Assembly: GCF_013179805.1 (NCBI RefSeq)
Contig: NZ_SRRZ01000010.1
Location: 23,715 to 87,714, forward strand
Length of the DNA stretch: 64,000 nucleotides
Direction: 5' to 3'
Source of the DNA: Microcoleus asticus IPMA8
GTDB taxonomy: Bacteria; Cyanobacteriota; Cyanobacteriia; Cyanobacteriales; Microcoleaceae
The notes beneath the pieces are model-generated. The model was not told where the DNA came from, searched no databases, and saw only the letters and a list, made by a program, of their open reading frames with translations. The translations under genes were made by a program, and so were the position numbers. How positions within the stretch are numbered: the first letter of the stretch is position 1; each line of letters begins with the position of its first letter. This document shows positions 1 through 8,700 of the stretch, piece by piece.

Positions 1-632
1 TAGGGGCCTGCACCCAAACGGGCATTGCCTTCCCAAGCATTTACCTCGCCTCCTACCACGATCGTCGGGTCTAGACCCGCCGCCATCAGCATGAAGCCGA
101 TTAAGCTGCTAGTAGTAGTTTTGCCGTGAGTCCCCGCTACGGCTATGCTTTGGTAATCTTGAATTAACGCTGCCAACACATCTGAGCGATGAAAAATCGG
201 ACAGCCCAAATCTAAAGCAGCTCGATATTCGGCATTTGCCGGGTGAATTGCCGTCGAACAGACTACTTGAGGTAATCCCGGAATTGCTTGGGCGCTTGAA
301 CCGTTGCCGTTGAATTGGAGAGCTTCGGCTGTCGCGACAGAAGCCCCTACCGTACCAGCGACTGCCGAGGATACGGCCCTTTCCTGTGACCCGCGGTCGG
401 GACTGCTACCGTTAAGGGTCGTTTGAAATAATTCAAAATTGCTGGCGTCTTGACTCCAAAAAATATGAGCTCCCATTCCTTGCAAGCGCTCGGTTATGTG
501 ACTCGATTTAATGTCGGAGCCGTACACAGGCAACTTGCGTTTAGCTAGAATGTAGGCAAGGGCTGACATCCCAATCCCGCCAATGCCGATAAAATGAAAT
601 GGTCTACCGCTGAAATCAACAGAACTCGGCAT
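1..632 (-). CDS. murC: UDP-N-acetylmuramate--L-alanine ligase, N-terminal part (cut by window edge)
   Basis: Cytoplasmic Mur ligase that adds L-Ala to UDP-MurNAc in peptidoglycan synthesis. The reading frame starts at the ATG at 632 and runs off the left edge, so only about 210 residues are present. The Rossmann-like N-terminus has GIGGIGMSALAYIL near residue 17. The Mur ATP-binding loop GTHGKTTTSS is near residue 158, and the conserved CSTAIHPANAEY element is intact. Between residues about 68 and 117, just before that element, lies an unusually long Ser/Gly/Ala-rich stretch that ordinary MurC proteins lack (family knowledge). It looks like a low-complexity insertion that keeps the frame. The gene order beyond the edge is unknown. 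Confidence 0.93.
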   Translation of the reverse strand, partial: MPSSVDFSGRPFHFIGIGGIGMSALAYILAKRKLPVYGSDIKSSHITERLQGMGAHIFWSQDASNFELFQTTLNGSSPDRGSQERAVSSAVAGTVGASVATAEALQFNGNGSSAQAIPGLPQVVCSTAIHPANAEYRAALDLGCPIFHRSDVLAALIQDYQSIAVAGTHGKTTTSSLIGFMLMAAGLDPTIVVGGEVNAWEGNARLGAGP

Positions 633-1594
633 CTTTGCTCCTCACACACCACACCACGCCAATAACACGCGATATCATATCAAGAATTGTTTTTTCAGGA
701 TACAGTTCGCTAGAGATTTTGTACAAAATTCTCTGCGCGTCCCTTGATTTGCGGGACTTGTAGAGATATTTGTCTTGTATCCTATATGACTTACTACCGA
801 GTAGTTTTCCGGAACAGTCACAGCTCGAAAATTGCAGAGAACAGAAAACGGGGTCTGGGGTCTGGATCGATAGACTAATTTTGGGTAGTTGCATACTCCT
901 GCATTCTTTCTATTTCTATCCGCCTGCTGTGCTGGGATACGGCAGCAAGAGCCCCACAACTTTTTTACCAAGATTGAGGGAAAACCCATAAGGATTTACA
1001 AACACTACCACGTATGACAAAATTTCGCTCATTTTATAGTCATAAATCTACTTTTACGGTCATTTTCTCCTGAAAGTCAGAGATTGACACGATCGCAGCT
1101 ATAGTATATATTTTTACTTGATTGTATGTATACAAGTTATGCAGTTACTCGAAATAGTCGAAAAGCCATTAATCAAACCAATGATTGGGTTTGATCGAGA
1201 AGCCGATGGAGGCTCTTGGCAGTCCTTAAAATTTTTACCAATCCGCTAAGTATATCTACTGTCAAAACTTTTTCGCCCGCCAACAAACTAATGCTCGGGC
1301 GGTCGATAGCCCACTCTAAACAAGTTGGCATTAATATTGGTAAGGTTAATCATCTAGTCCGAGAAGCACTCCGACGCTGGGAAACCGGTTTTTTAACTCT
1401 GATTGAAGGTTTGAAGAACTAAGGGGGTTAACAAAATCGGTTTTAGCGTCTAGGACGAGTCCAGGACGATCGCCAAAACTCCGGTTCTGCAGGGGTTGGT
1501 CTCCGATGTGAAGCGAGGGTTTTGTAATAAACGAGCTTATGTTTAAAAGCGTACAAACATAAAATTTGCGCGATGTCTGTATTAATCCTGATTT
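633..1594. other. Intergenic region, no convincing gene
   Basis: About 960 bases lie between the divergent murC and nadD genes. Overlapping short frames at 616-991 share no motif and look like chance ORFs. Only the short frames at 1139-1422 (listed separately) are even suggestive of a gene remnant. Promoters for murC (leftward) and nadD (rightward) must lie here, but I cannot place them with confidence. Confidence 0.5.
1139..1422 (+). pseudogene. Possible small remnant gene in two frames
   Basis: A frame from the ATG at 1139 gives 36 residues beginning MQLLEIVEKPLIKPMIGF and stops at 1249. A second frame overlaps it from 1216 to 1422 and gives a basic 68-residue peptide ending WETGFLTLIEGLKN. 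The two could be halves of one short protein broken by a frameshift. I recognise neither, and no ribosome binding site is obvious. This may be chance. Confidence 0.2.
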
Positions 1595-1603
1595 TTGGGA
1601 AAT

Positions 1604-2317
1604 ATGGGGAAAATAGCGATTTTGGGGGGGACTTTTGACCCGGTTCACTGGGGCCACGTGTTGGTTGCCGAGACGGCTGCAAGTCAATTTGGTCTAGATC
1701 GAGTCATTTGGGTACCCGATCGCTCTCCTCCTCACAAGTGGCGCCCGGATTTGGCAAGTTTTGAGCGACGGCGGGAAATGCTCGCTCTCGCGATCGGCGA
1801 TCGCCCTGACTTCCTACTTTCGCCGCCGGAGGCAAATGCCTCCGAAAGTTCTTTTGCGATTGACACCCTGCTGTATTTGCAAAAATTGTATCCAGGCGAT
1901 CGCTGGTACTGGATTATTGGTAGCGACGCACTCCTTACTCTCCCCAAATGGCACCGGTGCGGCGAAATTGGCGGGTTGTGCGACTGGTTGGTGGCCCCGC
2001 GTCCGAGTCAGGGAGATTGGAAAACAGGAGAAAGCGGGGAGATTGGGGGAGTGTCCGAGTGGGGAGATTGTCCGAGTGGAAAACCGCTCGATTCCGGGGG
2101 GGACAGGATGCTGGTTCAGGCAAATGCTGTTGGTCGGCGAGTTGCCGAACAAATGGCTCTTTTGGACGTGGATATTCGCTGGGAGGTGCTGTCCATGCCT
2201 GCGATCGAGATTTCGTCGAGCCAAATCCGCCGTTGCTGCGCCGAAAGTCGCGACCTCCGCTACTTAGTCCCGGAAGTTGTCCGGGCTTATATTGCGGCCC
2301 ATCAGCTTTACCAGTAA
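1604..2317 (+). CDS. nadD: Nicotinate-nucleotide adenylyltransferase
   Basis: Adenylates nicotinic acid mononucleotide in NAD biosynthesis; cytoplasmic. The nucleotidyltransferase signature GGTFDPVHWGH is at the N-terminus and the closing ISSSQIRR motif is near the C-terminus, as in NadD. I prefer the ATG at 1604 to the TTG at 1595 because the family starts directly with the strand leading into GGTFDP. At residues about 135-168 the protein has an extra Gly/Trp/Ser-rich segment, encoded by repeated gggagattg-type DNA at about 2008-2105. It falls in a loop between conserved parts and keeps the frame, so the enzyme is probably functional. The gene stands alone upstream of gap2. Confidence 0.9.
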   Translation: MGKIAILGGTFDPVHWGHVLVAETAASQFGLDRVIWVPDRSPPHKWRPDLASFERRREMLALAIGDRPDFLLSPPEANASESSFAIDTLLYLQKLYPGDRWYWIIGSDALLTLPKWHRCGEIGGLCDWLVAPRPSQGDWKTGESGEIGGVSEWGDCPSGKPLDSGGDRMLVQANAVGRRVAEQMALLDVDIRWEVLSMPAIEISSSQIRRCCAESRDLRYLVPEVVRAYIAAHQLYQ

Positions 2318-2352
2318 CCAGCGGCCGAATGCCGAATGCCGAATGCCTTCTG
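2318..2352. repeat. Short tandem repeat after nadD
   Basis: Directly after the nadD stop, a 7-base unit of the form gaatgcc is repeated about three to four times. Such short tandem repeats are common in filamentous cyanobacteria and recur at several intergenic positions in this window. Confidence 0.6.
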
Positions 2353-2502
2353 GCTTGCGATTTCGGCCTTCTAAAAAAGTTCCAGCTTTTTTGATAAACA
2401 CAAAAAGTTAGAAAGGATCGACCTTTGCGATATGATCTTGTCTCATAAGTCAATTCTTAAATTTTTCCAAAATTTAAGCCTGAGCAAGGGGCTGCCATCA
2501 TT

Positions 2503-2508
2503 AGGAGG
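2503..2508 (+). promoter_or_regulatory. Ribosome binding site of gap2
   Basis: AGGAGG sits six bases ahead of a GTG start at 2515. This strong Shine-Dalgarno sequence decides the start codon, giving MIRVAINGFGRIGR as the N-terminus. Confidence 0.8.
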
Positions 2509-2514
2509 TACAAG

Positions 2515-3534
2515 GTGATTAGAGTCGCGATCAATGGTTTTGGACGTATCGGCCGCAGTTTTGCACGCTGCTGGTTGGGCAGAAAAGATAGCCAGCTAGA
2601 ACTGGTAGCTATTAATGACACTTCCGATCCGAAAACTAATGCCCACTTGCTGAGATACGATTCCATGATGGGAACGTTGAAGGATGTGGACATCAGTACG
2701 GATGAAAATTCGATTATTCTCAACGGCAAGACAGTTAAATGCGTGAGCGATCGCAATCCGCTCAACCTGCCTTGGAAAGATTGGGGTATTGATCTGATTA
2801 TTGAAGCAACCGGCGTCTTCGTTGACCAGGCTGGTGCATCGAAGCATATCACGGCCGGTGCTAAAAAGGTGCTGATTACAGCTCCCGGTAAGGGGCCTGA
2901 GGTCGGTACTTACGTGATGGGAGTCAACCACCACAACTACAAGCACAGTGACTACACTGTCATCAGCAATGCTAGCTGTACCACTAACTGTCTAGCTCCC
3001 GTGCTGAAGGTGCTTCACGAAAATTTTGGCATCGTCAAAGGCATGATGACCACTACCCACAGCTATACTGGCGACCAGCGCTTGCTGGATGCCAGCCACC
3101 GGGATTTGCGGCGGGCCCGGGCTGCTGCGATGAATATTGTGCCGACTTCTACCGGAGCGGCCCAAGCTGTGGCTTTGGTGATTCCAGAATTAAAGGGTAA
3201 GTTAAATGGCATCGCCATGCGCGTGCCGACTCCTAATGTGTCGGTAGTTGATTTTGTGGCTCAGGTAGAGAAAAAGACTTTTACCGAGCAGGTAAATCAA
3301 GTTTTCAAAGAAGCAGCCGAAGGCCCCATGAAAGGGATTTTGGAGTACAACGATTTGCCTCTTGTTTCTTGCGATTATCGCGGAAACGATGCTTCTTCGA
3401 TCCTGGATGCCAGCTTGACGCTAGTTATGGATGGCGACATGGTGAAGCTGTTGTCTTGGTACGACAATGAGTGGGGCTACAGTCAGCGGGTGGTTGACTT
3501 GGCTGAATTAGTCGCCCAAAGGTGGGAAGCCTAG
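2515..3534 (+). CDS. gap2: Glyceraldehyde-3-phosphate dehydrogenase, type I (photosynthetic Gap2 type)
   Basis: Converts 1,3-bisphosphoglycerate and glyceraldehyde-3-phosphate. In cyanobacteria the Gap2 form serves the Calvin cycle with NADPH. The 339 residues match the family length. The NAD(P)-binding INGFGRIGR is at residue 6, the catalytic cysteine lies in SNASCTTNC near residue 156, the phosphate-site THSYTGDQR follows, and WYDNEWGYS is near the C-terminus. The segment NDTSDPKTNAHLLRYDS after the first strand resembles plastid GapA/B and cyanobacterial Gap2 rather than glycolytic Gap1; the assignment to gap2 rests on this resemblance. The start is a GTG behind a strong Shine-Dalgarno sequence. 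A hairpin follows the stop, so the gene is probably monocistronic. Confidence 0.93.
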   Translation: MIRVAINGFGRIGRSFARCWLGRKDSQLELVAINDTSDPKTNAHLLRYDSMMGTLKDVDISTDENSIILNGKTVKCVSDRNPLNLPWKDWGIDLIIEATGVFVDQAGASKHITAGAKKVLITAPGKGPEVGTYVMGVNHHNYKHSDYTVISNASCTTNCLAPVLKVLHENFGIVKGMMTTTHSYTGDQRLLDASHRDLRRARAAAMNIVPTSTGAAQAVALVIPELKGKLNGIAMRVPTPNVSVVDFVAQVEKKTFTEQVNQVFKEAAEGPMKGILEYNDLPLVSCDYRGNDASSILDASLTLVMDGDMVKLLSWYDNEWGYSQRVVDLAELVAQRWEA

Positions 3535-3566
3535 TACCCGAAGGCAGAAGGCATTAGTCATTCGGC

Positions 3567-3600
3567 AAAAGGTAAAAAATGCTGATATTTTTTACTTTTG
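3567..3600 (+). terminator. Hairpin after gap2
   Basis: The arms AAAAGGTAAAAAAT and ATTTTTTACTTTT pair with a single bulge around a six-base loop, 32 bases after the gap2 stop. The stem is A/T-rich, so its strength is uncertain, but it is placed as expected for a transcription terminator. Confidence 0.5.
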
Positions 3601-3683
3601 AGTCGATTTCTAGCTGAGTTATTATTTCTGTTTGCGAACGGTAAAGACTTTTGGCAGTCGATAGTTGGCGAGTACAAAATGAA

Positions 3684-3722
3684 ATATCGTAGGGAGATGG
3701 CAGTGCCGTGTCCCTACGATAT
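3684..3722. repeat. Perfect 12-bp inverted repeat
   Basis: ATATCGTAGGGA is followed by a 15-base loop and then its exact complement TCCCTACGATAT. It lies in the otherwise empty 400-base gap between gap2 and gmd. The loop contains gcagtgccgtg, a motif often seen in dispersed cyanobacterial palindromes. It may act as a terminator or be a relic of a small mobile repeat. Confidence 0.7.
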
Positions 3723-3955
3723 CCTTATGCTGCTACTCCCAGCTATCGATCGAACTTTTTGCAATAATACTTCGATCGGGCTTTCGGGTCTGCTTGATGA
3801 TAAATTTGTTGTTTGTTGGTAGTAACCGCTTAAACTTGCTCTGGTAAATCCTGGGAAAATCCCAAATATTAAAAAAATAAAAATTCCGACTATAAAAGTT
3901 AAAAACCTGAAAAAATAGCAACAGCTACGGTACAGTGTTGAAAACAAAATGTGAT

Positions 3956-4915
3956 ATGAAAAAAGCGTTAATTAGCGGTATATCAGGTCAGGACGGAGCT
4001 TATTTAGCTAAACTGTTGCTCGATCGAGGTTATGAAGTTTGCGGCACCTCCAGGGATGCCCAAATGTCTAGTTTCGGAAACCTGGCCCGTTTGGGCATCC
4101 GAGACAGAGTAAAACTAGAATCCATGTCTCTCAACGATTTTCGCAGCGTGTTGCAAGTGCTTGCCAAAATAGAGCCAGATGAGGTGTACAATCTAGCAGG
4201 TCAAAGTTCCGTCGGCCTGTCTTTTGAACAACCCGTAGAAACCCTCGAAAGCATTGCCACAGGCACATTGAATCTGTTAGAAGCAATTCGGTTTACAGGG
4301 GGGAAAATCAAACTTTACAACGCCAGTTCTAGCGAATGTTTTGGGGATACCCGAGGCAATCCAGCCGATGAAAATACGCCTTTTCGCCCCAGAAGTCCTT
4401 ACGCGGTGGCGAAAGCAACGGCATTTTGGGAAGTAGCGAATTATCGAGAAGCGTACAATTTGTTTGCGTGTTCTGGTATTTTGTTCAATCACGAGTCGTC
4501 GCTGCGGCCGGAGAGGTTTGTTACCCAAAAGATTGTATCTGTTGTGTGCCGAATTGCGGCAGGTAGTTCCGAAAAACTGCATTTGGGAAATATTTCAGTG
4601 CAGCGAGACTGGGGTTGGGCTCCCGAATATGTAGAAGCAATGTATTTGATGTTGCAGCAGGAAGAACCGGACGATTATGTAATTGCCACGGGTGTAAGCT
4701 ATCCTTTGGAGGAGTTTGTGCAGACAGCGTTTGTTTCTGCGGGTTTGGATTGGCAGGAACATTTAGTAACCGATGCGAGTCTTTACAGACCGACGGAGAT
4801 TGCTGTTGGGAGGGGAAATCCGGGTAAGGCAAAAGAAAAATTGGGCTGGGAGGCAAAATATAAAATGCCTGATGTGGTGCGGATGATGGTAGAGGCGAGG
4901 ATGGGTAAGGTTTGA
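3956..4915 (+). CDS. gmd: GDP-mannose 4,6-dehydratase family protein
   Basis: An extended short-chain dehydrogenase that makes GDP-4-keto-6-deoxymannose, precursor of GDP-fucose or GDP-rhamnose for surface glycans. The NAD-binding glycine motif GISGQDGAYLA is at the start. The catalytic residues lie in SSSECFG and YAVAKA, and the Gmd-typical FNHESSLRPERFVT, RDWGWAPEYVEAM and YRPTEIAVGRGNP follow. I place the start at the ATG at 3956; a GTG at 3935 would add seven residues with no family match. The length (319 residues) fits the shorter cyanobacterial and phage-like Gmd forms. It opens the glycan island, and a decayed copy of its C-terminus lies at 11058-11237. Confidence 0.9.
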   Translation: MKKALISGISGQDGAYLAKLLLDRGYEVCGTSRDAQMSSFGNLARLGIRDRVKLESMSLNDFRSVLQVLAKIEPDEVYNLAGQSSVGLSFEQPVETLESIATGTLNLLEAIRFTGGKIKLYNASSSECFGDTRGNPADENTPFRPRSPYAVAKATAFWEVANYREAYNLFACSGILFNHESSLRPERFVTQKIVSVVCRIAAGSSEKLHLGNISVQRDWGWAPEYVEAMYLMLQQEEPDDYVIATGVSYPLEEFVQTAFVSAGLDWQEHLVTDASLYRPTEIAVGRGNPGKAKEKLGWEAKYKMPDVVRMMVEARMGKV

Positions 4916-5004
4916 GAATTTTTCAGAAAAGATAGCTCTTTGTTTGCAATAAATACCTGTTGTGAATTATCAGCGTTTGTGTACCCTTTTCAAGATGTGA
5001 AACA

Positions 5005-5359
5005 ATGCAAGTAGTTATATTAGCCGGCGGTTTGGGGACACGTCTCCGAGAAGAAACAGAATTTCGTCCCAAGCCCTTAGTTGATGTGGGCGGGCGTCCG
5101 ATTCTCTGGCACATTATGAAGACCTATGCCCACTACGGATTCCTGGATTTTATTGTGTGTTTGGGATATCGCGGCAACATGATTAAGGAGTATTTCCTGA
5201 ATTATGAAGCTATGAATAATGATTTTACTATTTGCTTGGGTCGGCAAAATCAGATTACCTATCACGAAGAACACCATAAGCAAGATTTTAAGGTGACACT
5301 GGCGGAAATAGGGCCAAGACACCATGACTGGGGGGGTGAAACTTGTGGAGAAATAAATT
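5005..5359 (+). pseudogene. rfbF: Glucose-1-phosphate cytidylyltransferase, frameshifted and truncated
   Basis: The intact enzyme makes CDP-glucose for deoxysugar synthesis and is about 255 residues long. Here the first about 102 residues are well preserved, with the nucleotidyltransferase start AGGLGTRLREET, then RPKPLVDVGGRPILWHIMK. At about 5312 the frame breaks. The next family motif, QDTMTGG-VKLVEK, continues in another frame from 5315 and ends at a TAA at 5354. Everything after it is missing and is replaced by a fragment of a different gene. The open frame runs to 5364 as 119 residues, with an unrelated tail. I judge it inactive. Confidence 0.8.
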
Positions 5360-5506
5360 ACTGACGATCCTGAGTGGAACAGAGAGCATGGTACTGCGGC
5401 GGCTGAGTTTGCCGAGCGACATTCTGATTTTGTGATCGAGCAACCAGCATGGTATTTTAATGAAAGTGAGTTAAGTGAAAACCTTGTTTACTGGCCTGGA
5501 TCGTGA
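5360..5506 (+). pseudogene. C-terminal remnant of a CmcI/TylF-like hydroxylase or methyltransferase
   Basis: A 48-codon frame with no start codon begins TDDPEWNREHG and ends with VYWPGS and a stop. The pattern AxEFAERHSDFVIEQ followed by YFNESELSENLVYWPGS resembles the C-terminal tail of cephalosporin-hydroxylase-like (CmcI) and TylF-type enzymes often found in surface-glycan clusters; this match is from memory. It is in the same frame as the second piece of the broken cytidylyltransferase, directly after its stop, as if two genes had been joined by a deletion. Confidence 0.45.
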
Positions 5507-5719
5507 TTGCGGCGACTGTCAGCAGGAATGCCGGGGAAAACTGTAAAATTAGATTTGCGGGAACCAATGGTGATCGCTTTCAATCCTTATAAGCTGATGG
5601 AAATGAGCTTTAGTGAAGGCAATAAAGCTCCAGAAAAGCAAAATACACACAGATATTTCAGAGAACAAGCTAGAGCTTTAACCATCTTTCAGATGTACGT
5701 ATTTCCCAATTTTAGATAA
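5507..5719 (+). other. Unassigned short open frame in the scar region
   Basis: A 70-residue frame starting with TTG ends just before the ribosome binding site of the next gene. The part around YKLMEMSFSEGNKAPEKQ faintly resembles the C-terminal end of cytidylyltransferases. I cannot support a function. It may be further debris of the broken operon rather than a gene. Confidence 0.2.
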
Positions 5720-5731
5720 GGAGTAATGAGA

Positions 5732-8700
5732 ATGGGTTTAATCAGAGGAGGAGTGCCAACCGAGCTAGCAATAGCCTTGAAAGAGGCATACAATTTGCAA
5801 GGTTTTATTGAAACAGGCACTAACTGCGGTGCAACGGCATTGTGGGCTGCACAGTATTTTCCAAAAGTTATAACAATTGAAGCAGCTAAAGAAATATATG
5901 AGGCCGTAGTAAACAACTACGGTCACTTAAAAAATATAGACTTCGTATTGGGAAACTCAAAAGAGCAGCTTGCAGCAATTGTACCCACACTCAAGGAACC
6001 TTGTATTTTTTGGCTAGACGCCCACTGGAGCGGGGGAATAACATATGGAGAATCTGAGGAGTGTCCGCTGCTAGAAGAGTTGCAAATTATCAACGATTCT
6101 GAATGCGATCACTTTATCCTGATAGATGATGCCCGCCTTTTTTTATCTCCACCCCCGAGTCCTCACCGTATAGAGGAGTGGCCGACTATTGATGCTGTTA
6201 CCAGTTTGTTGAATTCTGGAAGAAGTCGGTATACCGTTATAGTTGAAGATGTAATAGTTTCTGTTCCCGAAGGAGCCAAATTACTCGTGGCTCAGTATAG
6301 TCAGGAAGTTAGCACAAAGGCATGGGAAAATCAAGTGCACTCGCTCCAACAGCCAGCACATGCATTGCCTGAAAAACCGGCAAAACCTAGAGCCGGAGCC
6401 AAGACAACCTTGCACAGCGGCGAATTGCTGTGTATCGAAAGATTCATCTCATCCGGGCAAGTAGTTTTTGATGTAGGTGCCAATGTTGGCAGTTGGACGG
6501 AGGAAGTATTTAATCAATTTCCTAAAACAGAGATCCACCTATTTGAACCAGTTCCTAAAATTTACAAAATTCTTTTACAAAATTTAGCAGAAGGAATTTG
6601 TAATAGTCAAATTATTGCCAATAACTATGCGCTAGGGAAACAAGAAGAATCAAATCAGTTTGCTTATTACCAGGAGTCTCCGGAATGGAGTACATTTTAC
6701 CGGAGGTTGCAGGCGGAAAAGGAATATGATATTAAGCAACCTCAAATTCTAAATGTTTTGACAACTACTATAGATAATTACTGTCAAAGACAAGAAATTA
6801 GCCACATTAATTTTTTAAAGATAGATGTGGAAGGTGGCGAATTAGATGTACTAGAGGGAACCCAAAATTTATTAAGTAAGGGAAAAATTGATTACATTCA
6901 ATTTGAATACGGTGGCACTTACATAGACTCGAAAAAAACTCTAAAACAAGTTTTTGAATATTTTCAAAATTTGCGGTATGGAATATTTAAGATTCAACCA
7001 GATGGATTAGAGTATTGCCATAATTTTCAGCCAGATTATGAAAATTATCAGTGGAGCATTTTCTTAGCAGTAAACGAACGTTTTCGATCGACAGTTTTGG
7101 GTGAAGCACCCCAAATGCTGGATTTACAGCAACTTTGTACGCAGCATTCCATCGTTCCGCGAGGTGTTGTTCACGTTGGAGCCCACGAAGGTCATGAAAC
7201 AGGATTGTACCAAGCAATGGGCGTGCAAAAGGTATTGTATATCGAAGCTAATCCAGAAGTGTTTGAAAGATTGCAGATAAAAATAGCAGAATTCCCCAAC
7301 GTGCAAGCAGTTAATTGTGCTGTGAGCGATCGAAATGGCACGGTGAACTTGCACGTCACTTCAATGGATCAAAGCAGTTCGATTTTGCCGTTAAAGCTTC
7401 ATGCAGAGATTTATCCCACCATTCAGGAAACTCACCAAGTAACAGTAGAATCAAAAACTCTAGATACCCTGCTGCAAGAACTGGAATTGGAAGCGGCGGA
7501 TTTTAATATCATCAACATAGATATCCAAGGTGCAGAACTTTTGGCTTTGCAAGGAGCGACTAATTTACTAAAATATGTAGAAGCAATTAACACAGAAGTA
7601 AATTACGAAGAACTGTACGAAGGCTGCGCCTTGATTGACCAAATTGACGAATTTTTGGAGAATTACGGTTTCGATCGTGCTGCAACAACAACCCCGCTTC
7701 ACCCGTCTTGGGGGGATGCGTTTTATGTCAAAAAGCCAGCCGTTACTATGTCGGAACTGGACATCAATCGATTTGGAAACCAGATATTTGAGTACGCTTT
7801 TTTAAGAATCTATGCCAAACAGCATAATCTCCGGTGCGAGACACCTGCTTGGATCGGACAATATCTATTTGGTCATCAAGACCAGCCGCTTTCTCAGAAA
7901 TTACCTCAAATTCAAGAAGTTAGGCAACAAGATGGAACATTTTCTGTTTGGTTTGCAGAAGCTATCATCCCCAAGTCGCCAACAATTTACAAAAATGTAG
8001 ACTTTTCGGGTTACTGCCAGTACCACACAAAATATTACGCTCCCTACAAAGATTACGTGCGCTCGTTATTTAAACCAGCGACAGAAGTTGAAACAAAAAT
8101 GCAAGCTGCGATCGCTTGCCTGCGTTCTCTAGGCAAAACAGTTGTAGGTCTGCACCTTCGCCGCGGGGACTACAGCCACTTTAATACAGTACCTTTCTTA
8201 CCAGCACCTAGCGAATGGTATAAAGAGTGGCTCAGGGGTCTCTGGGAAAGGCTGGACGAACCTGTACTATTCATTGCTAGCGACGAAATTGGAAAAGTTA
8301 TCGGAGATTTTGCAGAATACAACCCAGTAACAGCACTAGATTTAGGTGCTAATGTGTCGGAAGCAGACTTTTATTCAGATTTTTACATATTGAGCCAGTG
8401 CGATGTTGTCGCTATATCAAATAGCAGTTTTTCGTTTGCAGCGTGTATGCTTAACGAAACAGGCAAGTTCTTCTTTCGTCCGGACTGGTCAACAGAGAAA
8501 CTAATCCCCTTCGATCCTTGGAATAGCGAGCCTCTTTTGTGGGAGAACCCGAAGAAAAAATTAAACAGCGATTCAATACCAGAAGAATTTAAACTAAACG
8601 ACGTACAATTTCTGCTAACCAATTATCACCTCAGCGATGAAGAGTTTTTGCAAGCAGCTTACCGTAAATATTTGCTCCGCTATCCAGATGAAGCAGGCAA

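Noticed and set aside
616..991. Overlapping short frames left of nadD
   Set aside because: Frames of 73-104 codons on both strands over the same DNA, with no motif and no ribosome binding site.
1814..2453. Several long frames overlapping nadD on both strands
   Set aside because: They are shadows of nadD; the true frame has the nucleotidyltransferase motifs, and the others have none.
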